Below are positions 42,938 through 52,340 of a DNA stretch of 64,000 nucleotides, in pieces. Origin of the DNA: Kitasatospora cheerisanensis KCTC 2395 (GTDB taxonomy: Bacteria; Actinomycetota; Actinomycetes; Streptomycetales; Streptomycetaceae); contig NZ_KK853997.1 in NCBI RefSeq assembly GCF_000696185.1, forward strand, positions 6,979,383-7,043,382, read 5' to 3'. Positions within the stretch are counted from its first letter, which is position 1. Every line of letters starts with the position of its first letter. The notes below the pieces were generated by a model. The model was given only the letters and a program-made list of their open reading frames with translations. It made no database searches and was not told the origin of the DNA. Both the position numbers and the translations under genes were made by a program.

Positions 42938-43888
42938 TTGGACCTGGACCTGGAGCTCTCCCGCATGATGGAGACGAGCGTCAAGGAGCTGAGCGTCCCG
43001 GTTGCCGTGATCGTCGCCGAGAGCCGCCGCAGGGGCCGCCGGCACCGGCTGGCGCGGCGGCTGCGGACGGCGGCCACCGTGCTCACCGTCGTGGTGCTGG
43101 CGGGCTTCGGCGTGAACGCCGGAATGTCCACGCTGGCCGGGCAGTTGCCGACCGAGAGCACCGGCCCGGCCGGCCCGGGCGCGTCCTCGCTCGCCGCCTC
43201 GTCGAACCCGCCCGTCACCGGTTCGGGCGAGGGCACCGCCGGGCCGCTCCCCTCGCCGCTCTACAGCCCGCTGCTGGACCTGCCGGCCGCGCCGCTGCTC
43301 GGCGAAGCGGAGCCCAACAGGTCCCCGAACCCCTCGACCACGGTCAAGTTCACGCCCAAGCAGGTGTACCTCACCCTCAGCAGCCTGCTGCCGAAGGACC
43401 ACCAGTACCTCGGCCTGCCCGAGCCGTACCCGGTCCCGCTCCCGGCCGGCACCGTCGGCACGGCGATGCGGTACGTCGACGGCAGCGGCGAGGCCGCCAT
43501 CGAGGTGACGATGCGCTACTCCCGGCTCCCGTTCCCGAAGGACGGGCGGGCCCCCGACCCGACCGACCTGCCGTTCCAGTGCGAGGAGACGGTCCGCGCG
43601 GACGGCACGCACAGCGTCGTCGGCTGCCGCTACGGCTTCCTGTCGGACGGCAGTTGGGAGATGGTGGAGACCAACGACGCGCTGGTGCCCGGGGTGTTCA
43701 GCAACCGGGTCAGGCTGTGGCGGCCGGACGGCATGGTGATGGAGTTCACCGAGTTCAGCGGGCTGCGCGACCGCGGCAGCGAGCCGGACGGCGCGCGGGC
43801 GACGGCCCCGCGCAGCGCGCCGCCGATCCCGCTCCAGCTCTGGCGGGGCGTCGCGGAGAGCGCGAACTGGCGCTGGTTCTACGTCTGA
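42938..43888 (+). CDS. Membrane protein encoded beside a sigma factor (anti-sigma-like)
   Basis: 316 residues from TTG 42938 (GGAAGG 11 bp upstream). A short cytoplasmic N-terminus with a basic patch (SRRRGRRHRLARRLR) is followed by a transmembrane segment (about 45-68), a Pro/Ser-rich linker and an extracytoplasmic domain (VKFTPKQVYLTLSSLLPKDHQYLG onward) with two cysteines. The topology and the position directly after a SigE-type sigma gene are those of membrane anti-sigma or sensor proteins, though no zinc-binding anti-sigma motif is present. Confidence 0.75.
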   Translation: MDLDLELSRMMETSVKELSVPVAVIVAESRRRGRRHRLARRLRTAATVLTVVVLAGFGVNAGMSTLAGQLPTESTGPAGPGASSLAASSNPPVTGSGEGTAGPLPSPLYSPLLDLPAAPLLGEAEPNRSPNPSTTVKFTPKQVYLTLSSLLPKDHQYLGLPEPYPVPLPAGTVGTAMRYVDGSGEAAIEVTMRYSRLPFPKDGRAPDPTDLPFQCEETVRADGTHSVVGCRYGFLSDGSWEMVETNDALVPGVFSNRVRLWRPDGMVMEFTEFSGLRDRGSEPDGARATAPRSAPPIPLQLWRGVAESANWRWFYV

Positions 43889-43967
43889 CCGGACCGCGCC
43901 GACGCGCCCCACGGCCCGGATCGGCTGTCTCCCGGTCAGTACCCCCCGTACCGCGTAGGGTTGACGC

Positions 43968-46208
43968 GTGAGCGAACAGACGCGCAACGTGGTGGGCGAC
44001 CACGCCCGGGTGGACACCGTGGTGCAGGCGCACCACGTCGGCACCGTGAACGTTCATCAGGCCGCCGCCGTCGTCCACACCCCGGCCTTCGAACTGCCGC
44101 CCGAGCGCGCCCACTTCGTCGATCGGGCGGAGGAGCAGCGGAGGATCGCCGCGCTCGCCGGACCGGGCGGTGATCCGAGCGCTCCGCCCGCCGCTCCGTC
44201 CGTCGATCCGGATGCTCGGCCCGCCGCTCCGGCGGCTCCGCCCGGCGCCGAGCGGGGCGCCCGGCCGCAGCTGGTCGCGATCAGCGGGCTCGGCGGCATC
44301 GGCAAGACCGCCCTGTGCCTGCGCGTCGGCCACCGCCTGGCCGACCGCCACCCCGACGGCGCGCACTACCTCGACCTCGACGACTACCGCCGCGACGGCG
44401 CGGTCGACCCCGCCGAGGTGCTCGCCGACCTGCTGCCCGGCCTCGGCGTCGAACCCGCCTGGCTGGGACGGGACTTCCGCTCCCTGGCCCGCCAGTACTG
44501 GGCCCGGACCCGCGGCGGCCGCCGCCTCCTGGTCATCGACAACGCCCGCACCGGCGCCGAGGTCCAGCCCCTGCTGCCCGCCTCCGCCGCCAGCCTGGTG
44601 CTGGTCACCAGCCACGGCCCGCTGTACGACCTCGGCGACACCGCCCCGCTGGAACTCGCCCTCGCGCCGCTCGACGCCGACAAGACCGCCGAACTGCTGC
44701 GCCTGCTCCTCGGCGAGCAGCGCTGGGCCGACGCCGAGCCCGCCACCGTGCACGCCCTCGCCACCGCCTGCGCCGGACTGCCCAAGGCCGCCGAAGTCGC
44801 CGGCGAACTCGCCCGCCGCCTCCCGCACCGCACCCTCGCCGCCCTCGCCGAACGCCTCACCGCCGAACTCCACCAGCAGGGAAGCGCACCCGTGGAAGCC
44901 GTCTGGGACGCCGCGTACGCCGAACTCTCGCCCGACGCCGCCCGGTTGTACCGCACCCTGGCGCAGTGCCCCGGCCCCTACGCCACCGAGCACACCGCCG
45001 CCGCGCTGCTCGGCACCGGCCTCACCACTGCCGAGGACGCCCTCGCCGAACTCGTCACCGCCGGCCTGCTCGACTACCGGGCCGGCGGCTACCGCCGGCA
45101 CGCCCTGGTCCGCGGCCACGCCCACCGCCGCGCCGAACAGGCCGACCCCACCGGCGAGGAACGCGCCGCAGCCCGGGCCCGCGTGCTGCACTGGCTGCGC
45201 CGCCAGACCGCCCGCGCCGACCTGGTGATCGCGGGCCGCCGGCTCACCGTCGAACCGGAGGTCCCGGCGCTGCCGGGCGTCCCCGACGCGGACCTCGGCA
45301 CCGCCAAGTCCGGTGCGCTGCACTGGATGGAGGCCAACCGGCAGGCCCTGTACGGCGCCGTCGCCCTCGCCCACGACAGCGGTCGCGACGAGGACGCCGT
45401 GGCCCTCGCCGAATCGCTGTGGACGCACTTCCTCGACCACCCCCGGCACGCCGAGGCGATCGACGCCTTCGCCGCCGCCGTGTCCGCCGCCGACCGCGCC
45501 GAGCACCTCCGCGCCCGGGTCCGCACCCGCTGCCTGCTGGCCCGACCCCTCTGGGAGACCGCCCGGTTCGAGGAGGCCGCCGAGGCCCTCGACCGGGCCC
45601 GGGCCCTCGCCGAACTGCTCGGCGACGACTTCGAGGACCGCCGGCTCGCCGCCTCCGCCGTCGACTTCGGCGGCCAACTCGCCCTCGCCGAAGGCGAATG
45701 GGCCGAGGCACACGGCGACGCCGCCACCGCCCGGGAGCGCTCCACCGCCGCCCGCGCGGCCTTCGACACCGCCCGGGACATCCACCTGGCGATCGGCAAC
45801 GCGTACGGCGCGGCGCTGCAGACCTACCAGAGCGCGAAGGCGGCCGCCGCCGCGGACGAACAGGCCGACGCCGCCGACCTGTTCGGCCGGGCGTACGAGG
45901 CGTTCGCCGCCATGACGGGCCGCCAACGAATGACCGCCCGGGCCCGCCACGGCCTCGGCCGGGCACTGCTCCGGAGCGAACAAGCCGCTGACGCCGAACC
46001 GCACTTGGCCGCTGCGCTGGCCGACGCCGAGGACCGCCACTCCACCTTCGACGAGGCCCGCATCCGGCTCGACCTCGCCACCCTCGCCGACCGCACCGCC
46101 CGCCCCGAGGACGCCGCCCGCCACCGCGCCCGCGCGGCCGAACTCCGCGCCGCGCACGGGGCGGAGGCCGCATCCGAGGACAAGCCGTCGGCTCTCGACG
46201 GGAGTTGA
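43968..46208 (+). CDS. STAND (NB-ARC) ATPase with TPR domain
   Basis: 746 residues. The N-terminal 35 residues (NVVGDHARVDTVVQAHHVGTVNVH) resemble the short VVQA-containing motifs before many streptomycete NLR-like proteins. Next is an NB-ARC ATPase (Walker A GLGGIGKT at 107-114, Walker B LLVIDN, LPKAAEVAGELARRL), a winged-helix region (ELSPDAARLYRTLAQC to YRRHALVRGHA), and C-terminal TPR-type helices (about 460-730). Such proteins act as signal-triggered oligomerising switches, some in antiphage defence. No effector domain is fused or adjacent. GTG 43968. Confidence 0.88.
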   Translation: MSEQTRNVVGDHARVDTVVQAHHVGTVNVHQAAAVVHTPAFELPPERAHFVDRAEEQRRIAALAGPGGDPSAPPAAPSVDPDARPAAPAAPPGAERGARPQLVAISGLGGIGKTALCLRVGHRLADRHPDGAHYLDLDDYRRDGAVDPAEVLADLLPGLGVEPAWLGRDFRSLARQYWARTRGGRRLLVIDNARTGAEVQPLLPASAASLVLVTSHGPLYDLGDTAPLELALAPLDADKTAELLRLLLGEQRWADAEPATVHALATACAGLPKAAEVAGELARRLPHRTLAALAERLTAELHQQGSAPVEAVWDAAYAELSPDAARLYRTLAQCPGPYATEHTAAALLGTGLTTAEDALAELVTAGLLDYRAGGYRRHALVRGHAHRRAEQADPTGEERAAARARVLHWLRRQTARADLVIAGRRLTVEPEVPALPGVPDADLGTAKSGALHWMEANRQALYGAVALAHDSGRDEDAVALAESLWTHFLDHPRHAEAIDAFAAAVSAADRAEHLRARVRTRCLLARPLWETARFEEAAEALDRARALAELLGDDFEDRRLAASAVDFGGQLALAEGEWAEAHGDAATARERSTAARAAFDTARDIHLAIGNAYGAALQTYQSAKAAAAADEQADAADLFGRAYEAFAAMTGRQRMTARARHGLGRALLRSEQAADAEPHLAAALADAEDRHSTFDEARIRLDLATLADRTARPEDAARHRARAAELRAAHGAEAASEDKPSALDGS

Positions 46209-46213
46209 GCGGA

Positions 46214-46302
46214 GGCCAGTTCCTCCGGGCGGGTCGGGGAGTGGCAGGTGGTGGGTGAACGGGGCTGTGGCGCTAGGGAGTTCGCCGGGCCCGTTCGGTG
46301 CC
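46214..46302. repeat. Decayed copy of the 3' end of the next gene
   Basis: 46214-46302 matches 46372-46465 (the 3' end of the leftward gene 46361-48061) imperfectly. Both contain CTCCGGGCGGGTCGG and GGTGGGTGAACGGG. In the minus strand the copy reads TAPFTHHLPLPDPP against TGPFTHRLTLRPTRP. It lies in the 150-bp gap between convergent genes. Confidence 0.7.
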
Positions 46303-46360
46303 GGAGAGCTTCGGGGAGGCTCGCACTCGGCTCGATCGCGCCGTGGTCGGGAAGTTCGGG

Positions 46361-48061
46361 TCACAGCTCGGCGGCCAGCTCCTCCGGGCGGGTCGGGCGG
46401 AGTGTCAGGCGGTGGGTGAACGGGCCTGTGGTGCAGGTGAGTTCGGCGGGTGGTTCGGCGGCGGGGTTGGTGCCTAGCCAGGCGTGGACGGCGGAGACGG
46501 CGATCGGCGGGTCGAGGCGGTGAATGCGGCCCTCGGCGTGGACCGCGGTGAGGCGGAGGGTGAGCGGGTCGCGGTCGCGGTGGAGCAGGACGCAGTGCTC
46601 GGGGGAGAGGACGGCGGCGGCCGTCCGGCAGGCGGGGAGTTCGGCGAGGACGTGCGCCGCCCAGCCGTCGACCGTCCAGCGGCCGGAGCCGGGGCGGCGC
46701 CACAGCACGGCGGCGCTGCGGAGTTGGGCCAGGGCGGCCACCGGATGCTCGGCGGACAGGTGGTGGATCGGCAGGTCGGTGGTGGCCGGGAAGCGCTCCA
46801 CCCGGACTCGCTGCCCGGCCACCTCGGCGCGCACCGCGAGCGCCGGGGCCGCCGACCGGGGCACCGACGGCACCGGCAGCGGCTCGGACAGGACGGCGTG
46901 CCGAGGGGGCGTCAGATCGAGCAGCCGGTACAGCTCGCCGCGCAACAGTCCCAGCGCCTCCCCGGGCCGCCCGAACGCCTCTGCCGCCGGCCCGGATGCC
47001 GCCGGCCCCAGCGCCGACGATTCCAAGGCTGCTGACGGCGCGGATCCGGGCGGCGCGACAGGCCGCCCCAGTGGCGGCAGGTCGAGGGCGCGGACGGTCT
47101 CCGGTCCGGCGAAGCGCGGGGCGGCGGCGAGCAGCCGGGCCATCGGGCTGCCGGCGATCAACTCCCGTTCACCGTCGTACGCGTCGAACACCGGGCGGCC
47201 GAGCGCCGCGGCGTACAGCGCGGTCGAACCGTGGTCGGTGACCACCGCGTCGGCGGCGACCAGGACGGCCGCCCAGTCCTGGTGCGGGGACGGCAGCAGC
47301 AGGCCGGCCCGGAGCGCGGGACGGAGCTGCTCCGTCAGGTCGAGGCGGCTGCGTTCGCCGGTCTCGTTGGGGTGGACCAGCAGCGCCACCCGGTAGCGGT
47401 CCACGGGCAGGCGGTGCACCAACTCGGCCGGCAGGTCCGGCCGTCGGGACAGCAGGCTCTCCGGGCCCCAGGTGGACAGCAGCGCCAGCAGCGTCTGTTC
47501 ACCGAGGCCGAGCGCCGTCCGGTAGGTCTCGCGGCGGGCGTCGGACTCCAGCATCCGGTCCAGCGTGGGGTCGCCGACGACCACCGCGCGGGTGGCCGCC
47601 GGCGGGCAGAACTCGGCCAGCCGGGACAGCTGTTCGGCATGGCCGAGACCGTGCAGGTCGGCCCAGGGCACGCCGTCGGAGAGCAGGTACGCCGGGTCGA
47701 GACCGGACGGCAGCTCGGGCGAACCCTCGTCCCGGAGCGCCTTGTTGAAGCCCGCGCCGTGCGGCAGCAGGGCCCGGGCCCGGCCGGACAGGCCGGCCAG
47801 GGCGCCCTTGGGGCTGGTGGTGAGGATCAGGTCGAAGGGCCGGCCGACGGCCTGGTCGAAGTCGATCACCCGGGCGCCGGAGCGGTCCAGCGCGGCCAGC
47901 GCCTCCAGGTCGAAGCGCGAGCCGGGCACCAGGGTGAACCAGCGGGAGATCCGGCCGTCGCCCTCGAACACCGGCAGCACGTCCAGCAGTCGGTGCAGCG
48001 CCACCGCCGAGCGGAACGCCAGCAGCACCGAGCGCCGCTGGTCCCCGCCGGTGTCGCGCAT
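46361..48061 (-). CDS. GT-B-fold-like glycan/phosphotransferase family protein
   Basis: 566 residues, soluble. Features such as TLVPGSRFDLEALAALDR, ILTTSPKGAL, RALLPHGAGFNK, VVVGDPTLDRMLES, LALLSTWGPESLLSRRPDLP, ALLVHPNETGERSR and AVVTDHGSTALYAAALGRPVFDAY resemble the GT-B-like core of CDP-glycerol glycerophosphotransferases and UDP-GlcNAc 2-epimerases. The DHGST motif is typical of the former. A poorly conserved C-terminal domain (about 330-566) follows. ATG 48061. Specific activity cannot be assigned. Confidence 0.65.
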   Translation of the reverse strand: MRDTGGDQRRSVLLAFRSAVALHRLLDVLPVFEGDGRISRWFTLVPGSRFDLEALAALDRSGARVIDFDQAVGRPFDLILTTSPKGALAGLSGRARALLPHGAGFNKALRDEGSPELPSGLDPAYLLSDGVPWADLHGLGHAEQLSRLAEFCPPAATRAVVVGDPTLDRMLESDARRETYRTALGLGEQTLLALLSTWGPESLLSRRPDLPAELVHRLPVDRYRVALLVHPNETGERSRLDLTEQLRPALRAGLLLPSPHQDWAAVLVAADAVVTDHGSTALYAAALGRPVFDAYDGERELIAGSPMARLLAAAPRFAGPETVRALDLPPLGRPVAPPGSAPSAALESSALGPAASGPAAEAFGRPGEALGLLRGELYRLLDLTPPRHAVLSEPLPVPSVPRSAAPALAVRAEVAGQRVRVERFPATTDLPIHHLSAEHPVAALAQLRSAAVLWRRPGSGRWTVDGWAAHVLAELPACRTAAAVLSPEHCVLLHRDRDPLTLRLTAVHAEGRIHRLDPPIAVSAVHAWLGTNPAAEPPAELTCTTGPFTHRLTLRPTRPEELAAEL

Positions 48062-48079
48062 GCGCCGATGGTATCCGCG

Positions 48080-48968
48080 CCGCCGTCCGGACCTCCGCCG
48101 GGACACGGCTGCTGAGGGCGGTTCGGCGTCCGGGTCGGTCGCTCGGCGCACTGTCAGGACGCTCGCCGGGACGCGGCTGCTGACGGCGGTTCGGTTTCCG
48201 GGTCGGTCGCCCGGCGTGGCGTCGGCGAACCGGCCGTATGTCGAACGCGCGGCCGTCCCAGGGAATTGATGGGGCGGTGGACTCGGCGGGCCGGTCAGGT
48301 GTCGGCGGCGACCTGGATCGCGGCCTCCATGCGGGAGGCGATCCGCGTCGCCGTCCGGACGTCCGCCGGGACGCAGCGCTGACGGCGGTTCGGCTTTCGG
48401 GCCGGTCGCCCGGCGCGGTGTCGGCGAACCGGCCGGTTGTCGAATGCGAACGCCGCTGCGAGGAGTTAAAGGGGCGGCGGCGCGGCGAGACGGTCAGGCG
48501 CTGGCGGCGACCTGGATCGCGGCCTTCATGCCGGAGGTGACCAGCGCCGCCGTCCAGACGTCCGCCGGGACACGGCCGCTGACGGCGGTTGGGCTGCCGG
48601 GTGGGTCGCGTCGGCGCACTGTCCGAACGTCTGCCGGGACGCGGCTGCTGACGGCGGTTCGGCTTCCGGGCCCGTCGTCTGGCGCGGTGTCGGCGAACCG
48701 TCTCGACGTTGAACGAGGTCGCTGCCCTGCAGAGTTGATGGGCGGGTGCGGTGGGCCGGTCAGGTGTCGGAGGCAGCCTGAATCGCGGCCTTCACGCGGG
48801 AGGTGTTCAGCGCCGCTGTCCCGACGTCTGCCGGGACGCGGTCGCTGACGGTGGTTCGGCTTCCGGGCCCGTCGCCTGGCGCCGCGTCGGCGAACCGTCC
48901 CCGGGCATCGAACGAGTGCGCCGCCCCGAGGAGTTGACGGGCGGCGGCGGGTGCGGCGGTTTCGGTCA
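48080..48968. repeat. Large degenerate tandem repeat: amine oxidase 3' end plus spacer
   Basis: Nearly 900 bp without an independent gene. Copies of the amine oxidase 3' end (minus-strand peptide like SGMKAAIQVAASA plus stop) have their stop codons at 48295, 48494 and 48760; the real one is at 48966. Intervals are 199, 266 and 206 bp. Each unit also carries a spacer beginning near GTCCGCCGGGAC and GCTGACGGCGGTTCGG. The long unit has an internal ~67-bp duplication. A fifth partial spacer lies at 48080-48290, against the start of the next gene. Confidence 0.85.
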
Positions 48969-50834
48969 GGCGCCGGAGGCGACCTGGATGGCGGCTTCCA
49001 CGCCGGAGGCGATGGCGCCGGAGACCCAGGCGTGGTAGCGCGGCATGCAGTGGTCGCCGGCGAAGAACAGTCGGTTGTCCACGGGTGTGGCCACGTGCGG
49101 GCCGAGGCTGAGGAGTTGGCCGGGAGTCTCGATGACGGCCTCGCCCAGCGCCCAGCGGTTGCGCAGCCAGGACTGCGAGACGTACCGGTCGGTGACGTAG
49201 CGGCGGATCCGCTCGCCGAACAGGCCGGTCAGGTGCTCCAGCGCCTCGGTGTGCCGGTCGGCGGGGGTGAGGGCGTCGAAGCGCAGCGCGTCCTCGGCCC
49301 AGTTGTAGGCGGCCAGCACGACGCCGCCGGGCGAGCCGCCGTCGCTGGGGTGGGAGGGGAAGTAGACGAACCGGCTGGCCTCGTCGGAGACGCAGCCGCC
49401 GCCGACCGCGCCCACCGCCGCGCCGTGCGGGGCGGGCCGGTAGTCGTCGCCGAGCTTCTCCTTCCAGGTGTCCTCGTTCCACTCCCACCAGCGCTCGGTG
49501 AACTCCAGCAGCACCTTGTGCGCGGTGTCGTGCTTGAGCTCGTTGATCGCCCGCCGCTTGCCGTACGGGAGCAGCGGCTCGAAGTCGACGTGCCGCAGCG
49601 CCGCGAACGGCACCGCCAGCACCACCGCGTCCGCCCGGTACTCGGTGCGGCGCCCGCCGATCGCGCCCTCGCAGGCCTCGTCCTCCGGGCCGGTCTCCGG
49701 CTCGGCGAAGACCGTCACGCCGGTGTCGTCCGTGACGACCCGGGTGACGACCTGGCCGCGTTCGATGCTCAGGCCCTGGGAGAGTGCCTCGGTGAGCGCG
49801 TCGGTGCCGGCGCTGAACTCGAAGTAGGTGACGGACGGGTTGATGTCGCCGGCGTCGAACACCGAGTGCAGGAAGCCGTAGGAGAGCCGGCTGGTCAGGT
49901 TCTCCAGCGTGCCGACGGCCTGGATCTGGGCGTCCTTCCAGCCCTCGCTCTCCTCGAGGTAGCGCAGCAGCGAGTAGCCGTCCATGTCGTACAGCAGGCT
50001 CGCCATGCCGGTGACCCGCTGCTCGATCGGCTTGTCGGTCCAGGTGCCGTCGTCGTTCTTCACCATGGTGTAGGCGCGGGCGGTGTCCAGCGCCTTGTCG
50101 AAGGCCTGCCCGGTGGTCTGGGTGCTGTCCCAGCCGAAGCTCTTGTTGATCGGGCCCGGGTCGGCCGCGTACGCCTTCTTGCTGACGGTCTGTCCGTTGA
50201 CGTGCACGAAGCGCTCACCGAGGCCCGGCGGCGCCTTGTACTCGGGGGCGTTGCCGGTGGCGAACTCCTCGCCCGTCCACGACTTGTAGACCACCCGGGC
50301 GTCGTTCGAGACGATGTCCGGCTCGGGCGGGACGTCCACCAGGTGGAACGGGCGGCGCGGCACGTTCAGGTGGTCGGCCAGCGCGAGGGTCAGCACGTGA
50401 CTGGACGGGAAGCGCATCGCGCCGGCCTCGGCGTGCAGCCGGTCGTCCTGCCACACGTCGCCGCGGAAGGTCTTCACCCGGCCGCCGACCCGGCTGCGGT
50501 TGGCCTCCAGCAGCCGGACGTTGTGGCCGGCCGCCTGGAGAAGCCGGGCGCACACCATGCCGGAGACGCCCGCGCCGACCACCAGCACGTCGCGGGTCGC
50601 GGCCTGCCGCAGGCGCTGACGGCCCGTCAGCAGCTTCAGGTACTCGAGGGTCAGGTCGGTGTGGTCGGCGTCGGTCAGCAGGATCCGGCGCGCCATGATC
50701 AGCGCCGCCTCCTCCCGCGCCGGGTCCGGGGGCGCCGCGCCCGCCGCACGAGAAGTACCGGCTCCGGGGCCGGCCAGGGCGGCAGCCGTCACCGCGCCGC
50801 CGGAGGCAAAGAGCAGTCCGCGTCGAGAGATCAC
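48966..50834 (-). CDS. Tat-exported flavin monoamine/L-amino-acid oxidase
   Basis: 622-residue FAD amine oxidase. N-terminal Tat signal: SRRGLLFASGGAVTAAALAG. FAD-binding VLVVGAGVSGMVCARLLQAAGHNVRLLEANRSRVGGRVKTF, then AGAMRFPSSH, and the C-terminal FAD motif RLFFAGDHCMPRYHAWVSGAIASGVEAAI. It should oxidise an amine or L-amino acid to the imine with release of H2O2 outside the cytoplasm. GTG 50834. Its last codons are the template of the upstream-lying tandem repeats. Confidence 0.9.
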   Translation of the reverse strand: MISRRGLLFASGGAVTAAALAGPGAGTSRAAGAAPPDPAREEAALIMARRILLTDADHTDLTLEYLKLLTGRQRLRQAATRDVLVVGAGVSGMVCARLLQAAGHNVRLLEANRSRVGGRVKTFRGDVWQDDRLHAEAGAMRFPSSHVLTLALADHLNVPRRPFHLVDVPPEPDIVSNDARVVYKSWTGEEFATGNAPEYKAPPGLGERFVHVNGQTVSKKAYAADPGPINKSFGWDSTQTTGQAFDKALDTARAYTMVKNDDGTWTDKPIEQRVTGMASLLYDMDGYSLLRYLEESEGWKDAQIQAVGTLENLTSRLSYGFLHSVFDAGDINPSVTYFEFSAGTDALTEALSQGLSIERGQVVTRVVTDDTGVTVFAEPETGPEDEACEGAIGGRRTEYRADAVVLAVPFAALRHVDFEPLLPYGKRRAINELKHDTAHKVLLEFTERWWEWNEDTWKEKLGDDYRPAPHGAAVGAVGGGCVSDEASRFVYFPSHPSDGGSPGGVVLAAYNWAEDALRFDALTPADRHTEALEHLTGLFGERIRRYVTDRYVSQSWLRNRWALGEAVIETPGQLLSLGPHVATPVDNRLFFAGDHCMPRYHAWVSGAIASGVEAAIQVASGA

Positions 50835-51104
50835 CGGCCCAGGGTGGCAGCGCCCCGGCCCCGACACGCGAGCTCGGCTCACGAACGACCCGCTCGTCAC
50901 CCGGGCGGTGGGCACTTGCCGTGAACAGGGGCGCGCGGCGGCTCCCGACGTGCGCCGGGCGCGGGGCCGGGAGGCGTGGGGCCTATCGTATTCCACAGAA
51001 ACATGGAGAATCAGGAGAGTCCGTGACCAGCACCGCCCCCGCCACCGCCCCGCCCGCCACCGGCCGAACTCGCTGGACGCGCCGAACTCGCCGTCGACCC
51101 CGCC

Positions 51105-52340
51105 GTGCAGCGGCACATCCTGCGGACCCTGGTCGCCTCCCAGATCCTCAGCGGCGCCGGCCTCGCCGCCGGCATCACCGTGGGCGCGTTGCTCGCCCAG
51201 GACATGCTGGGCAGCACCGGGCTGGCCGGGCTGCCCAGCGCGCTGTTCACCGCCGGCAGCGCCCTCGCCGCCGTCGTGGTCAGCCGGATCTCCGGCACCC
51301 ACGGCCGGCGGCCCGGACTCGCGGCCGGCTACGCCACCGGTGCCGTCGGCAGCGTCGGCGTGATCGCCGCCGCCGCGCTCGGCAGCCCCGTCCTGCTGTT
51401 CCTCGCGCTGTTCGTCTACGGCGCCGGCACCGCCACCAACCTCCAGGCCCGGTACGCCGGAGCCGACCTCGCCGCACCCGGGCACCGGGCCCGGGCGATC
51501 TCCACCGTGCTGGTCGCCACCACCCTCGGCGGCGTCCTCGGCCCGAACCTGGCCGCACCCACCGGCGTCCTCGCGCACGCCCTGCACCTGCCGCGGCTGG
51601 CCGGACCGTTCCTGCTCGCCGGACTCGCCTACGCCGCCGCCGCGTTCGTCCTCGCCACCCGCCTGCGCCCCGACCCGCTGCTGCTCGCCCGCGCCGCCGC
51701 GGCCGACCCAGCCGCCGGGGCCGCCGAGGCCGCCGGGGCGGCGGCCGACCGGCAGCAGCCCGACGCCGCGTCAACGGCCCGCACCCGCAACCGGGTTCTG
51801 CTCGGCGCCCAGCTCATGGTGGTCACCCAGGTGGTGATGGTCGGCGTGATGACCATGACACCCGTCCACCTGCACGACGCCGGCCGGGGCACCGCCGCGT
51901 CCGGACTCGTCATCGCCCTGCACGTCGCCGCGATGTACCTGCCCTCCCCGCTCACCGGACGGCTCGTCGACCGGCACGGACCGCTCGCCGTCGCCGCCGC
52001 CGCCGGACTCACCCTGCTCGCCGCCGGACTGCTCGCCGCCGCCGCCCCCGCGCACTCCGTCCCGCTGCTCGCCCTGGCGCTCGTGCTGCTCGGCCTCGGC
52101 TGGAACTTCGGCCTGGTCGCCGGTACTTCGCTGCTCACCGACGCCGTCCCGCTCGCCCGGCGCGCCAGGACCCAGGGCAGCGTGGACGTCGCCATCGCGA
52201 TCGCCGGCGCCACCGGCGGCCTCGCCTCCGGCGTCGTCGCCGACCGGGCCGGCTACTCCGTCCTCGCCCTCGGCGCGGGGCTGCTCGCCCTGCTGGTCCT
52301 GCCCGCCCTCGCGGCCGCCGCCACCCGGGGCCGACGGTGA
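51105..52340 (+). CDS. MFS transporter (start region possibly frameshifted)
   Basis: Major facilitator with about 12 hydrophobic helices, beginning VQRHILRTLVASQILSGAGLAAG, and loop motif SRISGTHGRRPG between TM2 and TM3. GTG 51105 has no ribosome-binding site, whereas GTG 51023 has AGGAGA 6 bp upstream and opens VTSTAPATAPPATGR in another frame. The sequence GCCGAACTCGC occurs twice between them (about 51060-51090), and a small insertion there would join the two frames into VTSTAPATAPPATGR-AELAVDPAVQRH. Function: probable drug or metabolite exporter. The stop overlaps the next small frame (GTGA). Confidence 0.75.
   Translation: MQRHILRTLVASQILSGAGLAAGITVGALLAQDMLGSTGLAGLPSALFTAGSALAAVVVSRISGTHGRRPGLAAGYATGAVGSVGVIAAAALGSPVLLFLALFVYGAGTATNLQARYAGADLAAPGHRARAISTVLVATTLGGVLGPNLAAPTGVLAHALHLPRLAGPFLLAGLAYAAAAFVLATRLRPDPLLLARAAAADPAAGAAEAAGAAADRQQPDAASTARTRNRVLLGAQLMVVTQVVMVGVMTMTPVHLHDAGRGTAASGLVIALHVAAMYLPSPLTGRLVDRHGPLAVAAAAGLTLLAAGLLAAAAPAHSVPLLALALVLLGLGWNFGLVAGTSLLTDAVPLARRARTQGSVDVAIAIAGATGGLASGVVADRAGYSVLALGAGLLALLVLPALAAAATRGRR

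Noticed and set aside
48080..48968. CRISPR array
   Set aside because: Units are about 200 bp, degenerate and made of a gene 3' end plus spacer. There are no short exact repeats with unique spacers and no cas genes.
48966..51587. 873-codon frame as the full amine oxidase
   Set aside because: The segment upstream of GTG 50834 is low-complexity and precedes a clear Tat signal peptide, so the shorter start is preferred.
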